A DNA stretch of 64,000 bases. Source: Ascaris suum (taxonomy: Eukaryota > Nematoda > Chromadorea > Rhabditida > Ascarididae). A program made the position numbers and the translations under genes. The DNA is taken from the NCBI GenBank assembly GCA_013433145.1, contig CM024173.1, forward strand, positions 5,008,101 to 5,072,100, given 5' to 3'. This document shows, piece after piece, positions 24,558-38,951 of this stretch. Within the stretch, counting starts at the first letter, position 1, and the number at the start of each line of letters is the position of its first letter. The notes beneath the pieces were generated by a model. That model had not been told where the DNA came from. It did no database searches and was given only the letters and a program-made list of their open reading frames with translations.

Positions 24558-25264
24558 CTGCAATTGTCCTCACTGACTAGACGTCTGCGTGGAAGGATTG
24601 GGCTTGAAACAAGTTTTTCCTCCTTGGTTACGCCACCAACAGAGGTGAAATAAAATATGTTTACACCATAATGAAGACACCACGAATGGCCAACAAAATA
24701 AAGCGGTCATGACCGGCAGGATTGAAGCGCTAAAAGAGTCTTGCTGCAAGAATTATGTGGCGACGTCTTAAGCAATAGGGCAAAGTTCCGTTAGCCGACC
24801 GTTATTGCTGTCTACTAAAAATAACATGAATGGCGCTTATCAGACTGTAAAGGGAAATTGCCTAAATCCTGTACCACGAGGACTGCCCCGTCACCATCAA
24901 TTGTAGGATCATAGACAGCAGAGAAGGGGGAGGGAGGACAGCAAGTGCAGAGACCAATGTGTAACACCGCACTAAAGTGACATAAGACAGCGACGAAGTT
25001 TCCCTTTTGTCATCCCATTCGCTGTGACCAGAGGTGTAAATGCCTCGGTGTGGTTATTTCACATATTTAACAGGAATCTGGTACTCTTTGAGTAGGTCTG
25101 TAGACTATCCCGTCTTAACTCCCTGCGGAATTTGCAAGAGTGTTTATAGAAGGAACCAAAAGTTCGAGAACTCTTAAAATGCACCCTTCTGCAGCGAATA
25201 CTCTTTCACATTAAAATAAAGGTCGAACTACATGCCCATAAAAATGTCCTATCTAAGACCGTAG
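24558..25264. other. Non-coding interval (probable intron)
   Basis: No exon supported on either strand. It separates the coiled-coil exons at 25.3-25.6 kb from the helical-protein gene at 22.4-24.6 kb, both on the minus strand, and may be either intergenic or a long intron. Confidence 0.35.
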
Positions 25265-25560
25265 GTGAACTTGGCTGCTCTCTTTTTCATTGAATACTGG
25301 AAAAGACACCACAGCTCTCGTAGTCAGCAGCGCTCCGTTCGCGACGTTCCTGAACTGTAAACATTACGCATTTTGTAGCACTCTACTGAAAAACGCATAC
25401 CGTTTTGATGCTGCTCCTAGCTCCCTTACATATTTTGCGGCATCCTCATAAGCACGTTCAAGACTGGTATTGCGTCTTTCCTGTTGCAACTTGAGAGTCT
25501 CCATTTCAGCTTTTTTCAGCCGATCTTCAACCAGTGCCAGTCTTTCCTTACAAGCTTCGT
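25265..25560 (-). CDS. Two coiled-coil exons, unrecognised gene
   Basis: The exon beginning near 25560 and ending at a GTAAGG donor after 25430 encodes a classic coiled coil (ERLALVEDRLKKAEMETLKL, then a heptad-rich continuation). An acceptor TCTTTTCCAG precedes 25296, and the next exon opens in phase 0 (YSMKKRAAKFTY). Its donor is near 25265 but unsure. The 5' acceptor of the first exon is weak, and a TAA lies just upstream in frame, which bounds it. More coiled-coil exons lie upstream on the same strand at 28.4-28.5 and 29.0-29.85 kb and may be parts of one long gene. Confidence 0.55.
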
Positions 25561-28041
<2,481 letters not shown>

Positions 28042-28192
28042 TTTCCATGTACGATAGGAGCTTGATCCAGCTAGTGACGAAGGCTTCAATGAACACACAG
28101 AGCACCGCAGTGAATTCAGCAGAAGGGAACACATCTTGTAAATTGATCCCTGCAGCACTTTTTTGCATAATGCCAACAACGTAGCCCCATGT
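28042..28192 (-). CDS. Internal exon, unrecognised gene
   Basis: Acceptor GTTGCTTTCCAG ends at 28193 and donor GTATGC starts at 28041. The phase-0 frame (TWGYVVGIMQKSAAG; VFPSAEFTAVLCVFIEAF) looks like a partly buried helical protein. A second frame is also open across the exon, so the phase is not certain. It lies between coiled-coil exons on the same strand. Confidence 0.55.
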
Positions 28193-28434
28193 CTGGAAAG
28201 CAACTTAGTCTTCCTGCATAAACTGTGATATCACCCAGTTACGCAGACGTCAAAAAGGTCTTTTTCAGCGACCTTCACACTGGACACTCGAATCACTCGG
28301 TCATACGGAAAGCATAACGCATATCAATTCGGAGAGAGTGGTGATGCGTTTTTTCTTCTACTTTGTGGTCAGCCTTTAGAAATTCAGGAGTACACAAACA
28401 GTGTTGAAGTTGAAGTAGTAGCAGCATCTAATAC

Positions 28435-28525
28435 CTAACTTTGCTTTCAATGGCTGCAATTTGCCCTTCCAGCGGGGTTTCTTCTCTTTTTTACTGCGAA
28501 TTGTTTGAGAGTCCGATCCATGTAC
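28435..28525 (-). CDS. Short exon, probable coiled-coil segment
   Basis: A TTACGCAG acceptor precedes 28525 and GTATTA follows 28435. Two frames are possible. One is highly basic from the acceptor onward. The other, from a second internal ATTCGCAG acceptor, ends in a heptad-like run (LEGQIAAIESKV). The second matches the coiled-coil character of neighbouring exons but has a TAA immediately after its acceptor, so the boundary is unresolved. Confidence 0.4.
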
Positions 28526-29052
28526 CTGCGTAATAATAACAACCGTTGTAATTCCATAATAACAGATAAAATAAATGTGGAATCGTTCACGCATTTGCTA
28601 CAGATCTCTGCTATTCTTTTGGTACCGCCGCCCCTGCAAATTGGTATAGTTTTATAGGTACAAGTTATGAAATAAGGCAGGGTGAATTCACTTAATTACT
28701 CGAGGCAGTGCAACGACTAAATTGTACCAGGTTCACTTGAGGTGCCCTGTGTGAAACGTTTTGTCCGGTCCGAACTATTTGCGAATTAAACTGGATTCAT
28801 GTGAAAAAGTGAGTGAATTATGCAAACGATATCACTTTATATACCGGAAAAAATTTTATACAGAATCCAGAGACACGCCCGAAATTTGTGACGTAGAGAT
28901 CGGAATACCCACAGTGAAATTGTAGCTTCATAAAAGAGCTCATTTTCATTGTACCCTTGATAAATTCTCATCAATAGCCGGTTCAGTAAGGAAAGATAAT
29001 TCTTCATTTTCTGAAATCATCTAACCGAATGTTTTCAAACAACACAACCTTA

Positions 29053-29849
29053 CCTTTTCAGCATTAAGAGGAATCGTGTCGATTTCATCGCAAAGCTATG
29101 CATTCCTTTGTTCAGCACATCGTGTTTCTCTTCCCATTAAACGATTTCCTTTTGTAGAACCTTAATCTATTTAGCATTTCTCGTAATTTCTTTTCCAGAA
29201 GAGCAATTTTACTGTGAAGATCATCTTCTGCTTAATTTATTGCTTCAATCTCCTGTAATTGTTAACTTTCTTTATAGTATTAAAAGTCGTAATATCGGCA
29301 AAAATATCAGCTTGAACCATGAGCCTAAATTTTAGGTCTCTAAGCATTGACGTGAAATCAATTCGTCCTAAACTTTATGTCATAGAACGGCTACATTTAA
29401 TTCTCAAGGAACAATTTCCTGGATATTTTTTGGATGATCTTCATCGCCTGAATGGTTATTCTTTATTGCCTCATCAAGCGGTTTACTTGCCCTTCGAACA
29501 TTTCAGCGATATTTTAGCGCCTGTTTTTGAAAAAAAAATGCAGAAAACTATATGCACTACAAGTGGTGTTCGACTGGTGGAACTCATCCCTGCAATCCTA
29601 ATAAAGAAACCAACAAACTCATCACATCGATATGTCCATTACTACAATACCATTGCTTCTATGATTACAGGTTGGCCTATATTTTCACATGAACCATCTT
29701 CCAACACTCCGTTTCGGATTGCGCAACCTGCCATTCGTACTCATATAGTGGATCACTGTCACACATATACGACTATGACGGTCACGCTCCTCTTCAAGTT
29801 CGTTCTGACATTTCGTCGCGACGTTCGCCAATTCAGTCTTGAGCCTCTC
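29053..29849 (-). pseudogene. Frame-broken coiled-coil coding region
   Basis: Coding-like coiled-coil segments occur in changing frames. 29849-29771 gives RLKTELANVATKCQNELEEE. 29767-29690 gives YEYEWQVAQSETECWK in a different frame. About 29235-29160 gives DDLHSKIALLEKKLREML. About 29159-29053 carries LQKEIV, then a stop, then EEKHDVLNK and DEIDTIPLNAEK in two more frames, ending at a GTAAGG donor. Some changes could be short introns, but several are too close together for splicing. It is either a decaying gene or an assembly with indels. The plus-strand 179-codon ORF 29319-29858 overlaps it and is judged a shadow. Confidence 0.5.
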
Positions 29850-29852
29850 GAA

Positions 29853-32155
29853 TATTAATATTAATATCGAACATGAAGATGAATATTAATATTAACACAA
29901 ACATAAATATAAATGCAAATATGCAGATAAATATAAACATTTATTATTCACACTAACGTGAATAAAAATTTAAAAAAATTAAATATCAACGCAAATGGAG
30001 ATGTAAATATATCAGTTCAAATATGAACATAAAGACATAAATATTTTAACACAAATATAAAGATGTGAATTTAAATATAAATACAAAGATATAAACATAA
30101 ATATAAATTTAAAGACATATATAAATGTAAATATAAAGAAAAATATAAATGATGAATATGAATATAAATATAAACGTAAAGTTTAGTATAGGTATAAATA
30201 TAAGGAAAAATATTTAAAAAATATAAAGATAAACGTCTATTTATAGCTACAAATACTGATATTGTTAAGAACATTTAAATAAATATAAATATAAATATGA
30301 ATATTAATGTCAAGATAAGGATAAACAGATAATATAAATATAAATACGAATATAAATATAACTACAAAAATTTTTGTAACGGCAAGCATAAAGAGAGAGA
30401 TAAATGACAACTCGAAATATCAACATAAGAAATGATATTGGTAAAACTGTACAGCCTAGTTCACACTTCATATACAAAAACAAATTCAGTGATAAATACA
30501 AATTCGAATACAAAACGAAATAGATACAGAAATAAAAGTAAGACTGTGTATATAAATACATCTGAACATTAACAAATTATAAACATACACATAAATATAA
30601 ATTTTAAATGTAAATACGGATACAAAACAATTATAAACATAAATATAAATATAAATTTAAATTTAAGTATGTTTATAAATGTAAATGGAAATTCAAATAT
30701 AATTATAATCATAAATATCAATGTTAATATAAAATAAAAATAAAAATAAAAATAAATAAAATATAATAAATATAAATATAAATAAATATAAATATAAATA
30801 TAAAATAAATATAAATATAAATATAAATATAAATATAAATATAAATATAAATATAAATATAAATATAAATATAAATATAAATATAAATATAAATAAAATT
30901 ATAATATAAATATAAAGTGAACAACAAATCTGGACACAAAAATAAACGTAAATATAAATGCAAACACAACCATAAATATAAACTTAAACAAGAGTATAAA
31001 GACAAAGATTAAAAAAAACTATACATAAAAATAAAAATATAAAAAAGATAAAAACATATATAAAGTATAAATAAAAATATAAATACAATAAGAAACATAA
31101 ATGAATATAAAGAAAAATATAAACTGCAGATATCAACGGAAATATCAAAATGACTCTCCAAACAAATACAAAAGACAAACAAGAATTTAAATGATAACTA
31201 CAAGACTCAACACAAATATAAGCGTAAATATAAGCACATATAAAGAAAACGATCAACTATTAATACTAATATAAATATCAATAAATATAAGCATAAATAG
31301 AATGTATAGATATGAACATATTAGATATCAACATTAAAGTAAACAAACATAAAAAATAAATATAAACATAAAGAAAAAAATGAATTATAAATTATAAATA
31401 TAAATGTAAATATCGATATAAATACAAATACAGACACAAATCTGAGCAGAAATATAAACACAAATATAAATATATACACATAGAGAAACCTAAATAGAAA
31501 CATAACTACGAATATAACTATTAATACAAATGTATATATAAAAATCAATAAATATAAGCCGAAGACATAAAAATAAATACAGACAAATGCAAAAGTAAAT
31601 ATAAATCATAATATACATGTGAAAGTAAATATGAGTACGAATATCATCGTGAATAGAGATACAACCATACACAAATTATAAATATAAATAAAAACATAAT
31701 AGTTCAATGTGACGATATAGTAAATATAAGAATAATTGCAACTGTAATTATATGATGCGAATGAGTAGATCTAGAGACAAATGTCAACCACGAGGATGTA
31801 CACATGTATAAATACAAATTTCAAAAATATAACGACAAATATAAAATATAGATGTAAAGGGAAATATAAACAAAAATGTGGTTATAAAGGCAGTGATAAA
31901 TATAATTATAAATGCTAATAGAGGTACAAATGAAAATTGAATCATCAATTTTAATATAAACCGAAATGAAAATAGAAATATAAGCGTAAATAAAGATATA
32001 AATACAAGTATGAATAGAAATCTAAACAAAAATATAATCACAAGTGTAAAGGTAAACACAAATTTAGGTGTGAAGATAAAGATAAAGGTAAACATAGATT
32101 ATCAGTACAGGTGTACAGGTACATACAAATGAAAATATAAACACCACTATAAGTA
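29853..32155 (+). repeat. 2.3-kb degenerate AAATAT-type satellite
   Basis: The plus strand is built from imperfect 6-mers such as ATAAAT and AAATAT, with occasional ACAAAT or AACATA variants, and almost no runs of T. The purest block (TAAATA hexamer units) is about 30780-30900. Minus-strand frames rich in Phe/Tyr/Ile/Leu are artefacts. The array begins right beside the broken coiled-coil segment. Its strand asymmetry (A on one strand, T on the other) is strong. Confidence 0.95.
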
Positions 32156-33499
32156 AGAGAAAAAAATAAAAGTATGTCTAGAAATATCGACAAATTTTGT
32201 AATAATATTACTTGCATTATTCATGCAATTTGAGAACTATTTCATGATCAATTGAAAGGGAATAATTGACCATTATTTGCCGTCAAAGTTGACCCGGGTC
32301 AGCGGAATTTGTGCCACGATAAAGGCCATTTTTAGTGCACTATCCATGGAATTTCAGGATCATGACTTGAGTCGACTATCACTTTATATTGACGATCTGT
32401 AGCGGGGAACTATAACTGGATGTTGTCAATCTGCTGCAGGAATTCTTTGAAGAAATTCTGCAAGCTACCTTTGAGGATTAGGGCAGGAGCGTGGGATAGC
32501 TCGTGGTAAACCTCGGATACGGAAGCTCGCGATGGACAACAAGAAAAGGCAGTATATTTCTATTCCCCGCGAATGGGCCAGCAATCATGTGACTTCACGT
32601 GTTAACGTGTGCTCTTGACTGTTTTTGCAAAATAAGACTAAGTTTTCAGATGAGTTTGTTATATGTGAGGAAAAGTGGTTTCACACTGGTACGACTTTGA
32701 GGGCGAGACAGGTTTGGAAAGATGATTGAGCTCCAAGACGTGCACCGAAACTTACCCATCACCTCAAAAATATTCTCATCTATTAGGTGGTCTGTTTTTC
32801 CATAGTTCACTCTTGGTTTTTCAGATGGAATTAGATAATTATAAGACAGTCCTGCTGTGATCGGTTATTAACACTTTTTCCAGAAATTGCAAAAACTTGC
32901 ATCGCGCCCCCGTCAACAAAAGGGGCCCCTTTTTTCCATCGGTACTCGGAACACATAATTCAATATCGACACAGATCTCAAGAACAAGCTGCAAATCGAA
33001 GTCTTTTCTCACCTGCTACATTCTCGAGGCCTTTCGCTTACAGGCTACCTTTGTTCTCTGGCTAAATTCCTGAGACAGAAACATTTCCGAAAATACATTG
33101 GTGTAGAAATGCTTTTTAGTAGTTGTCCGATTTTCGCGATGCAAACATTTTGTTAATAGATTGACGGCTCGTCTGGGTAAACCACGACGGTAAATAAGGA
33201 TCAATTATTCCCTTGCAACTGATCATGAAATAACTCTGAAATCGCATGAATAATGCATTATTAATGGCCTTTATGTTGGCACAACTTCCGCTCATCTCTA
33301 TCAAACTTGACTGCAAATAACCATCAATTATTCCCTCCCATAAACCGGGACGTGTTAGCCAGTGGTGGTTTGATATTTTACAAACAACCTAGCTATCGGC
33401 AGCCACTATCGCAATCGTCCGACACCTCGCTTCTCGTGATAACATTCGTGTGGTCTTCGTTACATCAATGCATGTTCGTTATGTACACGAACAAACAAC
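32156..33499. other. Non-coding interval
   Basis: No exon is supported. Weak frames at 33016-33316 (-) and 33307-33582 (+) lack splice boundaries. Confidence 0.4.
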
Positions 33500-33718
33500 A
33501 AAGGCTCTTCGTTGGTCTTTGTACATATGTCTTGGTCTGCCATAATAGAAACAGGTGCTGCATTTGTAAGGCAGTTTCATAGCGGTCATAGCGTGTGTCG
33601 TTTGCGCTTCGTAATTTGGCCCCCAACCATTGGTATTGTTTAAAATGTTGTTTTGATATTGTTGATAGTGTGGCGAACAACTGTAGTGCTTGTAATTTTC
33701 ATTCCACATAAATCGTGA
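33500..33718 (-). CDS. Exon with Cys-x2-Cys zinc-finger-like motif
   Basis: The frame is open from about 33718 to a GTTGTTTG donor after 33500. It is rich in Tyr/Asn/Gln (HYQQYQNNILNNTNGWG) and ends with CSTCFYYGRPRHMYKDQ. The C-x2-C-x12-(Q) spacing resembles the first zinc finger of Nanos-type proteins (C-x2-C-x12-H), but the expected His is Gln here and the second half of the finger was not found nearby. The 5' acceptor is unclear. I treat the family only as a possibility. Confidence 0.4.
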
Positions 33719-33996
33719 CTCTTAATGCTGTTTGTTGCTTTCTTTAATAAAGCAGCGATCTTGTTGCTTTCTTTTTTGTCCTCTACATATGTGCTCAGTT
33801 CCGTTTTGTTCACGGCAGTTTAATGAAATGAGGGGCTAGGTAATGCACGCACTGTGCCAGCTCATCTGGCAGAACCTGCCATTCGTGATGTTGAACCGTA
33901 CAGCCTCATTTCATCAGCGGCGCGCCATTTTCAGGCAGGTGACTCGTTCGCGAAACGGAAAATAGCATAAGTAAACGGGATTTTGCTGCATTTGAC
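33719..33996. other. Interval between minus exons (possible intron)
   Basis: Contains a TTGTTGCTTTCTTT direct repeat (two copies near 33730-33770) flanking AATAAA. No exon seen. Confidence 0.35.
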
Positions 33997-34128
33997 CTGC
34001 ACTCCGGCAAGGAAGTCACTCGATGAAGCTGTTTTTACGAAGTGTGGCTGCGCGAATGCTTCATCCTTGGCAATGTCGAGAAGTGCATCTGCTATAGATG
34101 AGGCTGGAGGTCGGTTGCGAGGAGACAT
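33997..34128 (-). CDS. Candidate first exon, soluble protein
   Basis: Starts at ATG 34128 (context GAGAAATG) and ends CAG before GTCAAA at 33996; 44 codons, phase 0. The protein begins MSPRNRPPASSIADALLDI and continues with a mixed-charge segment. It lies upstream of the Cys-containing exon at 33500-33718 on the same strand, so the two may be one gene. The plus frame 33983-34348 overlaps it and has no splice support. Confidence 0.45.
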
Positions 34129-34831
34129 TTCTCCAGTTCAACAGTCCAATTTGTCATCGTCAGGTTTCTCGAGAATTGAAGACACCAGTGAAGGCGAACA
34201 ACCGGCAGTAGTTGGGTCTGACGCTCAAGGAGTTCTTAAAATGTCGTCAGAAAATATCATCGATGCTTCTAGTCTCATTGTTGGTTTACTTTCTGCTTTG
34301 CGCCTTTGCTTCTCTTATTCCCCTCCAAGGTCCTCTACGCCAAGTTGAGAAAATTTAAGACGTAGGTGTCTAGGACTGTTCTGGATCTGGATTCAGCAGT
34401 CCGAATAAAAAAACTCTTAAGCTCAGAATAAAAAGCGTCCCAATCTTGGCGACAGGATCGAAAAAACTCAAAACTGTTGTTTATGAAATCAACTTCATTT
34501 CGTGACAGGGTCGAAAACCTTCACCATGGCTCCATCTTACGGAAACATTCGATTCAGCATCGCTACACACAAAAACCCTCAGTTATGAAGTTTGATGGCC
34601 ACCTGAGCTCATCTAGTTTCCTGTTTCATTCGTTCTGAACAAGGCAGCCGCAGTACATAGGCTTCTGTAAACGGCCGCGCAGCTTTTATCGGCCCAAAAA
34701 CAATCTACGATTCCGCGCGATAATTATTCTCAGCCTGCTCCGAAACGGGAGGTGGCGATGGGTGGATGTCAAAGAAACGCATATTGCCAGTCAAGAGCCG
34801 CGTCGAGGTCATATTTATTGTCGCTAAACTT
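34129..34831. other. Non-coding interval
   Basis: No supported feature. The antisense frame of the upstream exon extends into it on the plus strand. Confidence 0.35.
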
Positions 34832-35147
34832 CTATCCTGAGCCTAGTTGCGTAGACAAATCCACTTTTTGAATCAAATTTTTCCCTGGCCAGCTTTCAAA
34901 GTAGAATATTCCAATCAAGAAGGCAAGAATTATCTTCACAAGTCTCTTCTTAAAAACGGGTCTGCATAGGTCAAACATAGACGAAGCAAGAATGAGTCCA
35001 AAAAAGTCTGAGATAGTTTGCGTCCCGAACGAAACTGAGGAAAAAACGAACCAGTCAAAGCAACATTCGCCGCCAGAATTCTTCCAGTTCCTCATCAATT
35101 TCAATAGTCTCTTCTTCAGCGTAGCCTGGTCGCAATTCCGTGCCCAT
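34832..35147 (-). CDS. Possible first exon plus membrane segment, frame unresolved
   Basis: ATG at 35147 opens an acidic frame (MGTELRPGYAEEETIEIDEE, then LEEFWRRM) that stops after 30 codons. A second frame over 34832-35100 contains two hydrophobic runs (FFGLILASSMF; IILAFLIGIFYF) and follows a TTTTTTCCTCAG acceptor at about 35042. The gap between the two frames is only 30 nt, too short for a normal intron. A frame-shifting indel or an unseen exon is needed. This may be the N-terminus of a membrane protein. Confidence 0.4.
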
Positions 35148-36971
35148 AAGCCTTAGCCCCGGGTCCGCAAACTTCCCGAAAAGTCGAAATTCCGGACAAA
35201 AGCTCAGAAATTCGTCCTTCGGAATTGTCGACGTATGTTCATACGCTCATCGTTGCTGTAGTTCGCTTTGATGACATTATAGATCGATTCTTCATTGAAC
35301 AGGGTGGAAGCAATGCTGCAAAATCTTTGCCAGAGCCGCAATGGCGAGCTGAACGTCACAGAAGCAACCACTCGTCACAAAAAAGGTCTTTACTTTTGTC
35401 CTCTTTTGTGTTCTCACTTGAGGAGGTTTCGATTTTTTTCTCGCTTTACCCGCGCTGCCTTCTCCACGAGCAATCCCCAACAGGTGTCATGCTCGAAGAA
35501 ACTGAACTGCGCGTATTCCAACCAACTGCTGCTTCCGAGAGACTATTTTTTTCAAAACTGGAAGCCATTATGATCGTTACCTCTTCATTTAATTTCGTTT
35601 ATGTCTCGTAAACAAAGAACAATAATTACTGGCCTAAAATGTTCTTCTGTTCGGTCGCTCCATCATGTAAATGATATGCTTAACAACATTGCAGCGAGTG
35701 CGTCGACATGAAAAGTATCGAGTTTTTGTTTCACTACGCCAAATCCATCGATTTTCATACTTAACTGCGTTGTTGTTGCAGCATGAGAGGAGAAATCCAC
35801 CATAAGTGATTGGTGATTCCCTTTACGCGAAAACTTTTTCGGAGTGTGTGAAAAATACGCTTCGGATATCAGAAAATAATCCACGGGGCAACTGATGAGG
35901 GAAGTAGCCTTCCTTTGCTAGTAGCCGATTTGAGAGAGGGTAGGGCGAACGGAGAATGGAGGAGATGGCGCGGGATCCTTAACAGACTTGCGACGTGATC
36001 CAAAAAAAACGTGGAAGCATGCATGTGAAGCTAAGGTTTGATCGAACAATGCGCGGTTGGGTTGAAAATAGCAAAAACGCGTAATGAGTGCTATTTTGCT
36101 CTCCCTTGGTGCTGTGCATCGAGCGATTTGCGCGAACGTTCCTGAGGAAAACGGCAGTCTTATTCATGGTAAGATTCGCAGAGCGTACGCTGACCTGGTG
36201 CTAAACGAAGAGAGGTCGCGAGTTGATCATATCTCACAACTGTGGTTCCTCTGCTGGAGGTATGATCTAACTCACCTACATGAGCCCAGCTAGGCACTTT
36301 GCGCGGACGACTGCAGGGAAGTTGGGCGCGTGGTTGTGAGCAGCGAGACGGACTGCGCTCATCCTCGCACAACAGCGCGGAACATTACCGTACCTGCACT
36401 TTGTAAGAAGCATTGCTAACAGTGCGGCAATGCATCGCCAACTCACAATCTAAACGATCAATTTGCTCCCAACCAGTCGCCTCAGAACACCAATTCAAGC
36501 CAGCAACAAAGTTTTGTCCTCTCTAACTACTGTCCGTGAATAATGTATACAACGAGAGGACAGAGCAGATTATTACTACGGGAGTTACATGATCTTGTGA
36601 GGATCTCGCAATTGCATATTTTACAGCAAGACTTTATGCTGAATATCCATTAACCCAAAATCATTCCAATCTCAGTTCGCTCTTCGTGACAGGTGTGCCC
36701 AGCTTCTCCGCAATTGTACCTCTTGTCCACGCAAAGCTTGTCGCAATGAACTGCGTAGTTCCACGAAATTTAGCTCACTCGAGCCATATGGGGTTTTTTG
36801 GACCGCTTTGCTCGTCCAAACGAGGTCAGGTTAATTTCGGTTGTGCATTGTTGAGAATTTCCTGCTCGTTTTGCTCCGAAAATTTTCGGTTGTGTTTACC
36901 TGCCTCAAAAAATCCCCGCCAGCCTCTCCTTCCGTTCACAGTTTCTACATCATTTCGTTCCTAAATACTTT
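35148..36971. other. No resolved gene
   Basis: Two plus frames (35225-35611 and 35295-35573) overlap each other and an antisense frame. A plus frame at 36686-36964 is also unsupported. None has matched splice sites. Confidence 0.35.
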
Positions 36972-37154
36972 TTAACTCCTTATCCTCTCATTTCCTTCGA
37001 AAATCTCGATCCCTTTTACTCGCGTCATCCGAGGAGATTTCCGCCTTTCCTCACAAGACGAAACTGCATATTCAGCACCTCTAATCATTTCGCACTTGGA
37101 AGTTGTCCGAAGAGAACAGCCAATTTCTCTTTGAATAGCTTGCAATTTGAACAT
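36972..37154 (-). CDS. Candidate exon or short ORF, basic protein
   Basis: ATG at 37154 opens 60 codons to TAA at 36972. The sequence is hydrophilic and Arg/Glu-rich (MFKLQAIQREIGCSL; SSCEERRKSPRMTR). A GTAAAA donor occurs in frame after MTR, so it may be a first exon. No partner exon was found. Confidence 0.3.
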   Translation of the reverse strand: MFKLQAIQREIGCSLRTTSKCEMIRGAEYAVSSCEERRKSPRMTRVKGIEIFEGNERIRS

Positions 37155-38835
37155 TCTTAGACATTTTTGGGTAAAGATGCAGAAATTTCCTGCCTTCTAT
37201 TCCCATTTGCAACACTAAAATAGTGCTACTGGAAGGTTCGGGACTGGAAGGTCCATGCGACTGTTTGTTCGCAGGTTCACTTTCACTTTTTTAGTCACTC
37301 AACTACTGGAGATTCGTTTGTTTATGGCTTGCGACTTTTTTGTTTTCCAGATTGAAAAATTGATGCATGAGAAGATCCAGTTTCGCAGAGACTGAATCAC
37401 GCAAATATATACCTGAGATTGAAAGAAAGGGAAGAATTGCCCATATATGATATAAACAACTTTAAGGCATCATTCACCTTGCTGTTATGACGCATGGAAC
37501 TTCACTTTCGAAGATGGCAACACCTTCTCATAAAACAAGAAGTGCATTGTTCCTAGGAACTTGATGAAAATTTTTCTACTATAGTGTGCAAAAAAAAAAA
37601 AAAACGATGGGATGTGTATTGTAATTTGTAAAACTATCAGACGTATTTAAATTTCACATTCAGCTTAAGCGTTCGGAGACTTCTAATGAGCAAAGTGGAG
37701 TTTTTAGAGTGCAAAAAAATACTGGTGCAGCATGATCGATAAGAATGCAGTAAGCAAGTTCAACAATTCGTAACACGAGAATTTTTTCGTCAAATATTGC
37801 TGCTGCTTCTCCAGCTGATACTGCCTTTTATATAATGAAGCGTTTCGAAGGTGTGCGAATTCTATTCTTGCTTACAGAAATCCGACTGCACTTACTGTCG
37901 GAAATATGCGTCATATCACCTATTTCTACTTTATTAAGAAAGCAACAACTCAAAAAATAGACCGCAGCTAAAGGAATGAACATCATTTTTGTAGTGAAAG
38001 ATCTCCGAGTTGTTTCTTGGAAATAATCATACTATCATTAGTACTTTAGGATGACATGGAAAATCGGATAGAAGTAGGCAAATCGGGGCAGAGTTCCTGA
38101 AGAGCAAACAACATTCTAGAGAGGCATTACGAGTTATACGCGCGAACGGTCCCAACACGAATGAACATTCCACGATTTCTTCAGACTACGATATGCGTTG
38201 AAGTTAACTCATATCGGAAATTAAAAGCATAGGCGCTCTTGCTGTAAACTCTGAAAGACCATAGCAAACGTGGCACTCTTAAGAGAGTAAATGTGGTAAG
38301 GGACAGCGTGTGTTGCCTGGGATGAGAATGCGAAAATTAGCGAGTGCGAGCATAGGAAAGCTCTAAGCGTCGGCTGAGAAACTTGGGCTGGACCCTTATG
38401 CGGTCTAGCTATTAATCTCGTTCGCGTTTAATGTCCCCTTAATAACGTTCCACTTATTGCTTGTTAAAGTACTGTGGTTTCGCACTGTGCTTTTCATCGA
38501 AGAGCTTTCATATTTGATGAAGAACCAGACGAACTAGGCAAATATAATTGAGACCGGTAGCACAAGTTGCGACAGCATCGTAGCAAGGCTGCTGTTACAG
38601 TCTTAGAGTAGACTTTCTTTGCTCGCCTCTTCTCATCAACCTAATGTTGAGTGTTTGCTATCCCCCAAAAACTTATCCACGCAACAAATTTCATCTTTTT
38701 CTCAAATTTTCACTGAAATTTTAAAACGACACGGAGAATTTTCATCGGAAGGCATAACTGAGATAACAGGTTCAATTCCAGTTTGATTTCATGAGTGGTT
38801 TATAAACGATTTAATTTGTTCAAAGAAAAACCTAC
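37155..38835. other. Non-coding interval
   Basis: No frame over 60 codons and no plausible exon pair. AT-rich with several homopolymer runs (poly-A near 37590). Confidence 0.5.
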
Positions 38836-38951
38836 CATTAGACAGTGGAGATGAATTATCTGGAAACACTGGCAGTTCTCTGCGGTCTACTACATTTATC
38901 ATCCATCTGCCGTCAGTGTTTGTACTTACTTGTTTGTTTATGGAATATCTA
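38836..38951 (-). CDS. Internal exon, unrecognised gene
   Basis: An AACTCCGCAG acceptor precedes 38951 and a strong GTAGGT donor follows 38836. The 116-nt exon is open (STNTDGRWMINVVDRREL; FPDNSSPLSN) and looks like a polar extracellular or loop-rich segment. Phase 2 at the start and 1 at the end. No neighbouring exon was assigned. Confidence 0.5.

Noticed and set aside
29319..29858. 179-codon plus-strand ORF
   Set aside because: It overlaps clear minus-strand coiled-coil segments, lacks splice context and runs into the A/T satellite. Judged an antisense shadow.
30071..32095. Phe/Tyr/Ile/Leu-rich minus ORFs resembling membrane proteins
   Set aside because: Produced by the AAATAT satellite. 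Hydrophobicity is a codon artefact.
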